DNA of 43,359 bases, taken from assembly GCF_000158955.1 (NCBI RefSeq), contig NZ_GG657757.1:2110074-2153432 (forward strand), written 5' to 3'. Shown in pieces: positions 26,698-36,366 of the stretch. The notes below the pieces were generated by a model. It was not told the DNA's origin and did no database searches. It saw only the letters and a program-made list of their open reading frames with translations. This DNA comes from Streptomyces viridochromogenes DSM 40736 (GTDB taxonomy: Bacteria; Actinomycetota; Actinomycetes; Streptomycetales; Streptomycetaceae). Position 1 is the stretch's first letter, and the number at the start of each line of letters is the position of its first letter. Both the position numbers and the translations under genes were made by a program.

Positions 26698-27644
26698 CCG
26701 GGACCGGGGCCGGGACCGGGGCCGGGGCCGGGGCCGGGACCGAGGCCGGGGCGCTGCTGGTCGTCGGGGACGTCGTCACGGACGTCGTGGCACGGCACCG
26801 GGGTCCGCTCGCGGCCGGTACGGACACGCCCGCCTCGATCCGGACGCTTCCGGGTGGGGCGGGTGCCAACGTGGCGTGCTGGGCCGCGGACCGGGGTGCG
26901 GCGGAGGTGCGACTGCTCGGGCGCGTGGGGGCGGAGGCCGCCGCCTGGCACGAGCGCGAGCTGCTGGCCCACGGTGTGCGGCCGCGGCTCGTCGTCGACC
27001 CGGTGGCGCCGACCGGCACGGTGATCTGTCTGGTCGACGGGGGTGCTTCGGCGGAGCGGACGTTCCTCACCGACAGCGGGGCGGCGCTGCGGTTCGAACC
27101 GGCCGACTGGTCGGACGCGCTGCTCGACGGGGCGGTCCGGTTGCACCTGTCGGGCTATCTCCTGTTCTCGGAACCGAGTCGGGCCCTGGTGGCGGTGGCG
27201 CTGAAGGCCGCACGCGCACGGGGCGTGCCGGTGAGCCTGGACCCGGCGTCGGCCGGATTCCTCGGGGAGCTGGGCGCCGAGCGTTTCCTCGCGCTCGTCG
27301 AGGGGGTGGACCTCCTGCTGCCCAGCCGGGACGAGGCGTGCCTGCTGACCGGGCTCACCGACGCGGCCGAGGCGGCTGCCGAGCTGAGCCTGCGCGTTCC
27401 GCTGGTGGTCGCCAAGCAGGGCCACGAAGGAGCCCTCGTGGCCCGCTCGGGAACGGTGTCCGCGCGCGTTCCCGCCGTACCGGCGACGCCACGGGACACC
27501 ACGGGCGCCGGTGACGCCTTCACCGGCGCCTTCCTCGCCGCCCTGCTCGCGGGCGCCGACCCGGAGGAGGCGGCGGAGGAGGGCTGCCGGGCGGGCGCGA
27601 GGGCGGTGGAACACGTGGGCGGCAGACCACCCCGGCCCGGCTGA
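26694..27644 (+). CDS. psuK: PfkB-family kinase, probable pseudouridine kinase
   Basis: A 316-residue PfkB kinase overlapping psuG by ATGA. After a low-complexity Thr/Ala-Gly N-terminus (residues 2-20) comes ALLVVGDVVTDVVARH, the LPGGAGANVACWAADRGAA ATP/sugar motif, and the C-terminal DTTGAGDAFTGAFLAALLAG with catalytic Asp. It would phosphorylate pseudouridine at the 5' position for PsuG. Substrate is assigned from the operon; by sequence alone it could be another nucleoside or sugar kinase. The N-terminal repeat is unusual for the family and may be dispensable. Confidence 0.85.
   Translation: MTGTGAGTGAGAGAGTEAGALLVVGDVVTDVVARHRGPLAAGTDTPASIRTLPGGAGANVACWAADRGAAEVRLLGRVGAEAAAWHERELLAHGVRPRLVVDPVAPTGTVICLVDGGASAERTFLTDSGAALRFEPADWSDALLDGAVRLHLSGYLLFSEPSRALVAVALKAARARGVPVSLDPASAGFLGELGAERFLALVEGVDLLLPSRDEACLLTGLTDAAEAAAELSLRVPLVVAKQGHEGALVARSGTVSARVPAVPATPRDTTGAGDAFTGAFLAALLAGADPEEAAEEGCRAGARAVEHVGGRPPRPG
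26696..26749 (+). repeat. In-frame GRCCGG hexamer tandem repeat at the psuK start
   Basis: Nine head-to-tail hexamers of G(A/G)CCGG, beginning inside the psuK start codon overlap, encoding (Thr/Ala)-Gly dipeptides. Units are multiples of 3, so copy changes alter N-terminal length without breaking the frame. Confidence 0.9.
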
Positions 27645-27663
27645 TGTCTCGCACCCCGCACCG

Positions 27664-28458
27664 CTACGGTTTCCGCCCCCACGCCGAGATCATCGGAGCC
27701 GTCGTCAGATCGAGGACACCGGAGGTGACGTTCGTGAGGTGGCGGTTGATGTCCTGGTCCGTGGCGAGTCCCGCGGCGACCAGCTGGTCGCGGATCTGGC
27801 GGATCGTGAGGGACTCCAGGGCGGCACAGGCCGGCGAGGCGATGGGGAAGTAGGCGTCGGCCTGCACGCGGGTCAGGCCGGCCTCCCGCAGCAGGCGTGG
27901 GAGGGTACGGCCGGAGGGGAGCTCGGTCCCGCGGTCGGCGAGCAGTCGGCGGAAGCCCTGCCGCAGCCGGTTCGCGAGCTGTTGTTCGGAGCCGCACTCG
28001 TCGGGGCAGAGCAGGGGCTGGAGGGCGGGGTCGGCGTCCTCGACGAGGAGGCGGCCGCCGGGGCGCAGCGCCTTGACCATGGTCCGCAGCGCCCGTTCCC
28101 GGTCAGGCACGTGGACGAGCGCAAGGCGTGCGTGCACCAGGTCGAAGCCGTCCCCCGGTGGCTCCTGAGCGACCAGGTCGTGCACGAGCATCCGGACGGG
28201 CGGCCGGGGGGCCGGGAAGAGCCGGGCGGGGTCGGCGTCGGTCGCGACGACGCGGCCGGTCGGGCCGACCTTCTTCGCCAGCCAGGACACCACGGAGATG
28301 CCGCCGGCACCGACCTCCCAGCACCGCCAGCCGGATCCGACGCCGAGTGCTTCGAGATGCTGGAACGTCGTCGGGTCGAAGAGAGCGGCGAAGGCGCTGA
28401 AGTGCTCTGCCGCCTCGGTCTGCCGGTTGTCGAGGAGGTACCCATCGGTTCGCGTCAT
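27664..28458 (-). CDS. SAM-dependent methyltransferase
   Basis: A 264-residue class I methyltransferase. The SAM-binding motif I is GWRCWEVGAGGISVVSWLA, acidic motif II VVATDADP, motif III-like FDLVHARLALVHVPDRERAL, and motif post-III RPGGRLLVEDADP. The C-terminal third (TLPRLLREAGLTRVQADAYF) is the usual substrate-specific part. Similar proteins modify small molecules or ubiquinone-like compounds; target unknown. ATG 28458 begins MTRTDGYLLDNRQTEAAEHF. It is convergent with psuK and divergent from corA. Confidence 0.88.
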   Translation of the reverse strand: MTRTDGYLLDNRQTEAAEHFSAFAALFDPTTFQHLEALGVGSGWRCWEVGAGGISVVSWLAKKVGPTGRVVATDADPARLFPAPRPPVRMLVHDLVAQEPPGDGFDLVHARLALVHVPDRERALRTMVKALRPGGRLLVEDADPALQPLLCPDECGSEQQLANRLRQGFRRLLADRGTELPSGRTLPRLLREAGLTRVQADAYFPIASPACAALESLTIRQIRDQLVAAGLATDQDINRHLTNVTSGVLDLTTAPMISAWGRKP

Positions 28459-28536
28459 GCCGCGATCATCCCAGTTGCCCCACTTGTCCGTGATGGTCGA
28501 CGCTCCGGGACGCAGAACCGCACGGTCCCGACACGC

Positions 28537-28622
28537 GTCGATGTCTTCACTCGTGCCGATGTACTCGCCGTGTCGATGCCTTCGCCGTGTCGATGTCCTC
28601 GTCGCGCCGATACATCGTCCAC
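28537..28622 (+). repeat. Degenerate 17-bp tandem repeats upstream of corA
   Basis: Four units of about G(T/C)CGATGTCCTCGCCGT at 28537-28554 (18 bases), 28555-28571, 28572-28588 and 28589-28605, with a partial fifth beginning GCCGATAC. They lie 120-200 bases before the corA start, in a 282-base region with no gene. The period is not close to whole helical turns. Confidence 0.6.
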
Positions 28623-28740
28623 AGCCGGGAACAAAGCGGAACGAGCCGTTTCCACAGGCTTACCCGCAGCTCACGTCGGCCTGGCAGACTGCCGCCAAGG
28701 CGCGGGAACGGCGCGAGGAGAGCCACGCAAGGAGATCCGG

Positions 28741-29868
28741 ATGTCCATGGCAGGGAATCTGCGGAAGGTCACGACCCTCGGTGGGGTCGGCGGCCTCCGC
28801 AAGGTGGCTCGGCTGGCCCGGCGGCGCCCGCGTGTCGACCTGAGTCACCCGGCCCGCTCCCCGCTGGGCTCCTCGGTGGTCAACTGCGTGACGTACCGGG
28901 ACGGTGTCCGCACCCCTGCGCGCGGCGACCTGGTGGACGTAGTGGAGCAGGTGCGCAAGGGCCGGGAGGGCTTCGTCTGGCTCGGCCTGCACGAGCCGAC
29001 CGACCAGGAGTTCGCGGGCATCGCCGAACTCTTCGACCTGCACCCGCTGGCCGTCGAGGACGCCGTGGAGGCCCACCAGCGCCCCAAACTGGAGCGGTAC
29101 GGAGAGACGCTGTTCGCGGTGTTCAAGACGGTCTGCTACGTCGAGCACGAGGAACTCACGGCCACCAGCGAGGTGGTGAACACCGGCGAGATCATGGTCT
29201 TCGTCGGCCACGACTTCGTGATCACGGTGCGGCACGGCCGGCACGGCTCCCTGGGTCCGCTGCGCGAGGAGCTGGAGTCCGATCCCCATCAGCTGGCCAA
29301 GGGCCCGTCCGCGGTGCTGCACGCCATCGCCGACCATGTGGTGGACGACTACCTGACCGTCACGGACTCGGTCCAGGAGGACATCGACCAGGTCGAGACG
29401 GACGTGTTCGCGGAGACCGGCGCACGCGCGGATCCGGGACGCATCTACCAGCTCAAGCGTGAACTCCTGGAGCTGAAGCGGGCGGTGGTGCCGCTCAGCC
29501 GGCCGCTGGAGGATCTCGCCACCCGGCCGATCCGGGCGGTCGACCCGGAGATACAGGCCTACTTCCGCGACGTCTCGGACCATCTGCTGCGCGCGAAGGA
29601 GCAGATCGCCGCCTTCGACGAGCTGCTCAACTCCATCCTCCAGGCGCACCTCGCGCAGGTCACGGTCGCGCAGAACGAGGACATGCGGAAGATCACGGCG
29701 TGGGCCGCGATCATCGCGGTGCCCACCATGGTCTGCGGGGTGTACGGCATGAACTTCGACCACATGCCGGAGCTGCACTGGCGATACGGCTACGGCATGG
29801 TCATCGGCGTCATATCCGTCGCGTGCCTGGTGCTGTACCGGGGCTTCCGGCGCAGCGGCTGGCTCTGA
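28741..29868 (+). CDS. corA: CorA-family divalent cation (Mg2+/Co2+) transporter
   Basis: A 375-residue CorA channel. The large N-terminal cytoplasmic domain includes FVWLGLHEPTDQEFAGIAELF and HPLAVEDAVEAHQRPKLERY; a long stalk helix runs through about residues 240-320 (YQLKRELLELKRAVVPLSRP; LLRAKEQIAAFDELLNSIL). Two C-terminal membrane helices flank the selectivity motif Gly336-Met337-Asn338 (VYGMNFDHMPEL). The positively charged C-end (YRGFRRSGWL) is typical. ATG 28741 follows AAGGAGA. Imports Mg2+ passively; another cation handler in this metal-rich neighbourhood. Confidence 0.95.
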   Translation: MSMAGNLRKVTTLGGVGGLRKVARLARRRPRVDLSHPARSPLGSSVVNCVTYRDGVRTPARGDLVDVVEQVRKGREGFVWLGLHEPTDQEFAGIAELFDLHPLAVEDAVEAHQRPKLERYGETLFAVFKTVCYVEHEELTATSEVVNTGEIMVFVGHDFVITVRHGRHGSLGPLREELESDPHQLAKGPSAVLHAIADHVVDDYLTVTDSVQEDIDQVETDVFAETGARADPGRIYQLKRELLELKRAVVPLSRPLEDLATRPIRAVDPEIQAYFRDVSDHLLRAKEQIAAFDELLNSILQAHLAQVTVAQNEDMRKITAWAAIIAVPTMVCGVYGMNFDHMPELHWRYGYGMVIGVISVACLVLYRGFRRSGWL

Positions 29869-29906
29869 CGACGACCGGGACCTGCGGGGTGATCAAGGAG
29901 TGATCG

Positions 29907-29929
29907 CGGGCCGATCCTGGGGCGGCCCG
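29907..29929. terminator. Terminator between corA and the CBS gene
   Basis: CGGGCCG (29907-29913) and CGGCCCG (29923-29929), a perfect 7-bp stem with a 9-base loop between convergent genes. A T-free Streptomyces-type bidirectional terminator. Confidence 0.55.
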
Positions 29930-29934
29930 AGGCG

Positions 29935-30363
29935 TCAGCCCGGAACGGTCCGGGCGTAGACGCTCCCGGCCCAGGAGGCGATCTGGTCGTCCGCCAGGTG
30001 CCGGGCCAGGTCGGCCTCGCTGATCATGCCGACCAGGCGCTTGTCCTGGATCACGGGCAGCCGGCGGATCTGGTGCTCCCGCATCTCGCGGAGGACCTCG
30101 CCGACCTCGGCGTTCGCGTCGATCCAGCGGGGGGTGCCCTTGGCCATCTCACCCGCGGTGACCCTGGCCGGGTCGTGGCCCATGGCGACGCAGCCGACGA
30201 CGATGTCGCGATCGGTGAGGATGCCGCAGAGCCGCTCGTTCTCGTCGCTGATGGGCAGGGCCCCGACGTTCAGCTCGCGCATGAGCTGGGCGGCGCGGTC
30301 CAGGGTCTCGTGGGCGGGGATCCACTGGGCGCCGCGGTGCATGATGTCTCCGGCGGTGGTCAT
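29935..30363 (-). CDS. CBS-domain-pair protein (Hrp1-like)
   Basis: A 142-residue protein made of two CBS domains: TAGDIMHRGAQWIPAHETLDRA...VGALPISDENERLCGILTDRDIV, and AGEMAKGTPRWIDANAEVGEVL...IRRLPVIQDKRLVGMISEADLA. It resembles Mycobacterium Hrp1 (Rv2626c), a secreted or stress-responsive CBS protein. CBS pairs bind adenosine nucleotides or SAM. No attached enzyme domain. ATG 30363 follows GGGAGG; the longer upstream ORF start is not supported. Convergent with corA; isolated CBS pairs sometimes control ion transporters, though no direct link is shown. Confidence 0.9.
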   Translation of the reverse strand: MTTAGDIMHRGAQWIPAHETLDRAAQLMRELNVGALPISDENERLCGILTDRDIVVGCVAMGHDPARVTAGEMAKGTPRWIDANAEVGEVLREMREHQIRRLPVIQDKRLVGMISEADLARHLADDQIASWAGSVYARTVPG

Positions 30364-30491
30364 GAGGTACCTCCCGGTGCCGGACGGCCGGCGCGGCACG
30401 GGACGCACCGCGAGTCCCGACGCCCTTCATTCTCGCCGCGCGGCCCGGCTCTCGCACACGCCACGGCGTCCCGCGCCGGCCCGGCGTCGGC

Positions 30492-31124
30492 TCAGCCGCC
30501 CCACGCCGGATGACGCGGATCGTCGGCCCGTACCAGGACGTCGGCCGCGCCCGCCGGGTCGCTCTCCCGCTCGTAGCGCTCGAAGGCCGGGAGGGTCCAG
30601 TGCTCGGCCTCGGGTGTGCGGCGGCGCAGGGCGCCCGGGGAGAGCGCGACGTGAACGCTCAGATCGAGGGGGAACCAGTGCCGGAGCAGGAAGGGCCCGT
30701 GCAGCAACAGCATGCCGCCGGGCGGGAGCCGGACTTTGGGGCTGCGGGTGGCCCGGTCGGCGGCCGGGTCCCACAGGTCGGGCAGGACGCTGCCGTCGCC
30801 GCCGGCTTCGAGCGGGCCGAACACCTCGCGCCACAGCGCGCCGGTGTCGTACCAGCCGCTGTAGTAGGACTCCACGTCCCGGTGGCCGTACTCCAGTCGC
30901 ACGGAGGCGGGACGCAGGAAGCCCTCCGTGCCGACGACGAGCGAGGAGCGGCCGCGTATGCGCAGGGCCTCGGAGACACGCCGGGCGAGGTCCCCCGGGC
31001 GCGCGGCCGGGGCGCCGTCGAAGGCGATGCGCGGCCAGGGGCTGCCGTCGGCGGGCTTCAGGTCGAGCAGACGCTCGGCGAGCAGGTCGCCGAGCCGGTC
31101 CCAGGTGATCGCTTCGAGTCGCAC
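30492..31124 (-). CDS. Uridine kinase-like protein with degenerate P-loop
   Basis: A 210-residue protein of the actinobacterial uridine kinase-like group. It starts at GTG 31124 (MRLEAITWDRLGDLLAERLL). Where a kinase has GxxxxGK(S/T) it has RIAFDGAPAARPGDLARRV, so the phosphate-binding lysine is absent. The rest of the fold is kinase-like: VRLEYGHRDVESYYSGWYDT, FGPLEAGGDGSVLPDLWD, PPGGMLLLHGPFLLRHWFP (Walker B-like) and a lid-like ALRRRTPEAEHW. It may bind a nucleotide without normal catalysis or use a different phosphate-binding mode. Divergent from the DUF2293 gene with a 66-base gap. Confidence 0.7.
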   Translation of the reverse strand: MRLEAITWDRLGDLLAERLLDLKPADGSPWPRIAFDGAPAARPGDLARRVSEALRIRGRSSLVVGTEGFLRPASVRLEYGHRDVESYYSGWYDTGALWREVFGPLEAGGDGSVLPDLWDPAADRATRSPKVRLPPGGMLLLHGPFLLRHWFPLDLSVHVALSPGALRRRTPEAEHWTLPAFERYERESDPAGAADVLVRADDPRHPAWGG

Positions 31125-31190
31125 AGGCCCATGATGCGTCAGGCCCTGGCAGGGCGTGCCGGTCACGGTCCGCAGGGGAATGAACCACTC

Positions 31191-31889
31191 ATGGTCCCCC
31201 GCGCGACGCTCCCGCCCCACACCGGACTTCTCGCCTTCCAGCCTCTCAAAAGGCGGCACTGCGCCGAGTGCCGGCGAGGGCCGCTGCCGCTGCTCGTCCT
31301 GGAGGACGGTGCCCCGCGGTGCCTCGACTGCGCCGACCTCGCGCATCTGGTGTTCGTGCCGCGCGGCGACACCGCGCTGACGCGCAGATCGCGGGAGGAG
31401 AGCGGGCTGTCGGCGGTGGTCGTGCGGTTCAACCGGCGCAGGAGCCGTTACGAACGGCAGGGCGTTCTGGTGGAGGAGGCGGCGCTCGCCAGGGCCGAGC
31501 AGCGGTGTCTCGCGGACGCCGAGGCGCGGCGGCGGCGCCGGGTGCGGGACGCGCGGCGGCGGGCGGTCCGGGACGAGCTGTTCGTCCAGGCGTTCGCGGC
31601 GGAGATACGGCGGCTGTTTCCCGGGTGCCCGGACGCGCGGGCGCAGGCCGTCGCCGCGCACGCCGCGGAGCGGGGCAGCGGAAGGGTGGGGCGCAGCGCG
31701 GCGGGGCGGGCGTTGACCGAGGGGGCCGTGACCTCGGCGGTCGTGGCGTCCGTACGGCATCTGGACACGCCGTACGACCGGCTGCTGATGAGCGGCGTGC
31801 CGCGGTACGAGGCGCGGCGGCGGATCGCGCCGGTGGTGGAGGCGGTGCTGAGGGGGTGGGCGGTGGAGGGGCTCGGTTCCGCGGGGTGA
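31191..31889 (+). CDS. DUF2293-type protein with an N-terminal zinc-ribbon-like motif
   Basis: A 232-residue basic protein. N-terminal CAEC and CLDC pairs (HCAECRRGPLPLL...RCLDCADLAHLVF) suggest a zinc ribbon. Next is a very Arg-rich helix (LADAEARRRRRVRDARRRAV), then FVQAFAAEIRRLFPGCP and VASVRHLDTPYDRLLMSGVPRYEARRRI, which match the DUF2293 core. Function unknown; a nucleic-acid-binding role fits the charge and zinc site. ATG 31191 has AGGGGAA about 11 bases upstream. Alone on its strand here, followed by a 258-base gap with no clear signals. Confidence 0.78.
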   Translation: MVPRATLPPHTGLLAFQPLKRRHCAECRRGPLPLLVLEDGAPRCLDCADLAHLVFVPRGDTALTRRSREESGLSAVVVRFNRRRSRYERQGVLVEEAALARAEQRCLADAEARRRRRVRDARRRAVRDELFVQAFAAEIRRLFPGCPDARAQAVAAHAAERGSGRVGRSAAGRALTEGAVTSAVVASVRHLDTPYDRLLMSGVPRYEARRRIAPVVEAVLRGWAVEGLGSAG

Positions 31890-32147
31890 CCTGCGAGGAC
31901 CCCGGCGTGCGGGAGCCGGCCGCGCTGCTCCTCGGCAGGTCGCCGCACCGGCGTGGCCGGCCGCCGTACGGTGGGCACGCGCACCGGTCGGGCTGTCGGG
32001 CCCCAGTCAGGGCCGATCGGCGAGTCCGCGACGTTCGCGCATGCCCCCGCGCCGCTCGGCCATGGTCACCGTGCTCGTACGGCAATTCACTTGTGGTGAG
32101 GAAGGGTGCCGGGCAGGATCCCGGCTCGACGGGTGGGAGAGGCTGAC

Positions 32148-32627
32148 ATGATCGACGGACCGTACTTCGTGCTGACGGTGCTGGGTGTGCTGGGGACCGG
32201 TCTGGTGGCGGGGGTGTTCTGCGGCTTCTCGACCTTCGTCATGCGGGGCCTCGCCACGCTGCCGCCCGCGCAGGGGGTGGCGGCGATGAACGCGATCAAC
32301 GTGGCGGCGGTGGCACCGCCCTTCATGGTGGTGTTCCTCGGATCGGCCCTGGTGTGCGCGGTGATCGCCGTGGTGACGTTCGTGCTGTGGCCGGACGAGG
32401 GGACGGTGGAGCTGCTGGTGGGCAGCGCGCTGTACCTGTTCGGCTCGTTCGGGCTCACCATGGTCGCGAACGTGCCGCGCAACGACGCGCTGCTGAGGCT
32501 GGATCCGGGCACGTCGGAGGCGGCCGCGTACTGGCCGGTGTACGTGCGCGAGTGGACGATGTGGAACCACGTCCGCACGGCCGCCTCGGCCGGGGCGGCG
32601 GTGGCGTACCTGCTGGCGCTCACCTGA
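32148..32627 (+). CDS. DUF1772 integral membrane protein
   Basis: A 159-residue protein with four membrane helices: FVLTVLGVLGTGLVAGVFCG, PPFMVVFLGSALVCAVIAVV, LLVGSALYLFGSFGLTMVAN, and the terminal AASAGAAVAYLLALT. The conserved middle MVANVPRNDALLRLD and the YVREWTMWNHVRT block are the DUF1772 (anthrone oxygenase-like) signature. Relatives include enzymes that oxidise anthrones, but most members have no known role. ATG 32148 follows GGGAGAGG. No coupling to gltD (126-base gap). Confidence 0.85.
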   Translation: MIDGPYFVLTVLGVLGTGLVAGVFCGFSTFVMRGLATLPPAQGVAAMNAINVAAVAPPFMVVFLGSALVCAVIAVVTFVLWPDEGTVELLVGSALYLFGSFGLTMVANVPRNDALLRLDPGTSEAAAYWPVYVREWTMWNHVRTAASAGAAVAYLLALT

Positions 32628-32753
32628 CGCCCCCAGCCTGCGAGAACGTGCTGTCCGCTGCCCTGCGGGCGGGCCGCCGCGGACGTATCGTGGCCGCAGG
32701 AGTGCCGCCCGGCGACGCACGCCCTGCGACACGCGCACGCAAGGAAGACGGCC

Positions 32754-34244
<1,491 letters not shown>

Positions 34245-34282
34245 CGCGCTGGCCCTCAGGCCCCCGGCCGCCCGCCCCTGAA

Positions 34283-34340
34283 GCCACCGGACCACCGGAC
34301 CACCGGACATCGAGCCACCGGACGTCGGGCCACCGGAACG
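34283..34340. repeat. Short CCACCGGAC tandem repeats
   Basis: Several copies of CCACCGGA(C), three of them head to tail and two more spaced by ATCGAG and GTCGGG, between the convergent gltD and ahpD-like stops. Low-complexity intergenic DNA. Confidence 0.65.
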
Positions 34341-34838
34341 TCACCGCTCGTCCGTGCCCGCGACCTTCCCGGTCGACAGCGCCACCCGGTTCCACGTGTT
34401 GATCGTGCAGATCAGGGCGAGGACCTGGGCCAGTTCCCGCTCCTCGAAGTGGGACGCGGCCTGTGCGTAGACGTCGTCCGGGACGCCCGCGTCGGCCACG
34501 AGGGTCATCGCCTCCGTGAGCGCCAGGGCCGCCTGCTCCCGCTCGGTGAAGAAGTGGCGGGCCTCACGCCACACGGCGACCATGTGCAGCCGGTCCTCGC
34601 TCTCACCGGCCTTGCGGGCGTCGTTGGTGTGCATGTGGAGGCAGTACGCGCAGTGGTTGAGGTGCGAGGCGCGGATCTGGATCAGTTCGACGAGGGCCGG
34701 GTCGAGGCCCTCACGGGCGGCGGCGTCGAAGGCGACGAGGGCCCGGAAGGCCTTCGGGGAAGACTTCGCGAACTCCAGCCGGGGCGCCCTCCCCTGCACC
34801 GGGGTCGTGTTCGTCGTCGTGTTCGTGTTCGTCGTCAT
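34341..34838 (-). CDS. Carboxymuconolactone decarboxylase/AhpD-like peroxidase-family protein
   Basis: A 165-residue CMD/AhpD-fold protein. The redox motif is Cys63-x-x-Cys66 followed by His (NHCAYCLHMHTNDARKAGES), as in AhpD-type alkylhydroperoxidases; helices LVELIQIRASHL and EALTEAMTL-type segments complete the fold. The N-terminal 15 residues are a Thr/Asn-rich run (TTNTNTTTNTT), unusual but short. ATG 34838 lacks a good ribosome site and is 7 bases from TAGGTT, so the mRNA is probably leaderless; the ORF's TTG start is rejected. Divergent from the MocR regulator, which likely controls it. Confidence 0.9.
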   Translation of the reverse strand: MTTNTNTTTNTTPVQGRAPRLEFAKSSPKAFRALVAFDAAAREGLDPALVELIQIRASHLNHCAYCLHMHTNDARKAGESEDRLHMVAVWREARHFFTEREQAALALTEAMTLVADAGVPDDVYAQAASHFEERELAQVLALICTINTWNRVALSTGKVAGTDER

Positions 34839-34845
34839 GTCCTTC

Positions 34846-34877
34846 AACCTACGGGCCCGAAAGACCCCCGGTAGGGT
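34846..34877. promoter_or_regulatory. Overlapping divergent promoters, ahpD-like / MocR
   Basis: Minus-strand -10 TAGGTT (34851-34846) is 7 bases from ATG 34838. Plus-strand -10 TAGGGT (34872-34877) is 8 bases from ATG 34886. CCTACGGG and CCCCGGTAGG form an imperfect inverted repeat spanning both. The two -10 boxes are only 20 bases apart, so the promoters exclude each other or share one operator. Confidence 0.6.
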
Positions 34878-34885
34878 GCATTTCC

Positions 34886-36331
34886 ATGGCTGATTCGTGG
34901 GTCAATTCCGCGGAGCGGATCGGGGCCGACCTCCATCTGGAGCTGACCGGGCCGGGCGGTCGGCGTGCGGCGCTGATCCGTGCCCTGCGCGAGGCCGTAC
35001 GCAGCGGGCGGCTCGCTCCGGGCACGCGGCTGCCGCCGTACCGGTCACTCGCGGCCGACCTCGGGGTCGCCCGCAACACGGTGGCCGACGCGTACGCGGA
35101 ACTCGTCGCGGAGGGCTGGCTCACGGCACGCCAGGGCTCGGGCACCCGGGTCGCGATGGGGGTACCACCCATGCCCTTCAGGCAATGGGGGAGCGCCGAA
35201 CCGCCGCGGCCGGCCGCGCGCGTGCCCCGGAAGGCCCCGCCACGCGCGCGGGGCCCCCGGCACGACCTGAGGCAGGGCACGCCGGACGCCTCGGCGTTCC
35301 CGCGCACCGCCTGGCTCGCCTCCTACCGAAGGGCCCTCCAGCAGGCCCCCAACGAGGTGTTCGGCCCCGGTGACCCTGCCGGCCGGGCGGAACTACGGGA
35401 GGCGCTCACGGAGTATCTGGCACGCGCGCGTGGCGTGCGGACCGAGCCGGGCAGGATCGTGATCTGCTCCGGTTTCGCGCACGCGCTGCGGCTGCTGTTC
35501 GGAGGTGGCGTCCTGCGCGGGCCCCTGGCGGTGGAGGCGTACGGACTCGGGTTCCACCGGGAGGTCCTCGCCGCCGCCGGTGTGCGGACCGTGCCGCTCC
35601 CTCTCGACGAACACGGCGCCCGGGTCGACCGGTTGGGCCGCGAGCGGGCCGTGCTGCTCACGCCGGCGCACCAGTTCCCGACCGGCGGGCCGCTGCATCC
35701 CGCGCGCCGGGCGGCCGTGATCGACTGGGCACGCGCGCGTGGCGGGCTGGTTCTGGAGGACGACTACGACGGGGAGTTCCGCTACGACCGCAAGCCGGTC
35801 GGCGCGGTGCAGGGACTCGACCCCGAGCATGTGATCCACATCGGCTCGGTCAGCAAGAGCCTGTCACCGGCGGTGCGACTGGGCTGGATGGTGCTTCCGG
35901 AGCGGTACGTCGGCGCCGCCCTGGCCGCCAAGGGGGAACGGGAGGCGTGGGCGAGCGTCCTCGACCAGCTGTGCCTCGCCGACTTCGTCGCCTCCGGGGC
36001 GTACGACCGTCATGTACGGCGTATGCGGCAGCGGTACCGGGGCCGCCGGGACCGGCTGGTCGCGGCGCTCGCCGCGCACGCGCCGCACATCGAGGTCACC
36101 GGTGTCGCGGCCGGTCTGCACGCGGTGCTGCGGCTGCCGCCCGGCACCGAGGCGTCCACGGTCAAGGCCGCCGTCTGGCAGGGCGTCTCCCTCGACGGCC
36201 TCGCCGTGTTCCGGCACCCGGCCACGGACATGGCGGCGGGCGACGGTCTGGTCGTGGGGTACGCGACTGCCTCCGAGCATGCGTACGGGCCGGCCCTGGA
36301 GGCGCTGTGCCGAGCACTGCCACCGCCCTGA
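34886..36331 (+). CDS. MocR/PdxR-type GntR regulator with aminotransferase domain
   Basis: A 481-residue regulator. Residues about 15-85 are a GntR winged helix ([54 protein letters not shown]). Residues about 120-480 are a fold-type I aminotransferase-like domain with PLP Lys324 ([15 protein letters not shown]), the [15 protein letters not shown] block and a C-terminal [13 protein letters not shown]. MocR proteins sense PLP or an amine. A short palindromic element is read in frame in the linker (residues about 91-104). Divergent from the AhpD-like gene, its probable target. ATG 34886 is leaderless by position. Confidence 0.92.
   Translation: MADSWVNSAERIGADLHLELTGPGGRRAALIRALREAVRSGRLAPGTRLPPYRSLAADLGVARNTVADAYAELVAEGWLTARQGSGTRVAMGVPPMPFRQWGSAEPPRPAARVPRKAPPRARGPRHDLRQGTPDASAFPRTAWLASYRRALQQAPNEVFGPGDPAGRAELREALTEYLARARGVRTEPGRIVICSGFAHALRLLFGGGVLRGPLAVEAYGLGFHREVLAAAGVRTVPLPLDEHGARVDRLGRERAVLLTPAHQFPTGGPLHPARRAAVIDWARARGGLVLEDDYDGEFRYDRKPVGAVQGLDPEHVIHIGSVSKSLSPAVRLGWMVLPERYVGAALAAKGEREAWASVLDQLCLADFVASGAYDRHVRRMRQRYRGRRDRLVAALAAHAPHIEVTGVAAGLHAVLRLPPGTEASTVKAAVWQGVSLDGLAVFRHPATDMAAGDGLVVGYATASEHAYGPALEALCRALPPP
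35156..35197. repeat. Palindromic GGGGGTACC element inside the MocR linker
   Basis: A GGGGGTACCACCC / ...CAATGGGGGAG unit with an internal imperfect stem (CCCATGCC-CTTCA-GGCAATGGG). It resembles the small dispersed palindromes seen in many Streptomyces chromosomes. Here it is read in frame as [13 protein letters not shown], in the non-conserved linker between DNA-binding and aminotransferase domains. Confidence 0.6.
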
Positions 36332-36366
36332 CCGGCCCGGAGCCCGACCGGGAAGCCCTCGGGGCC

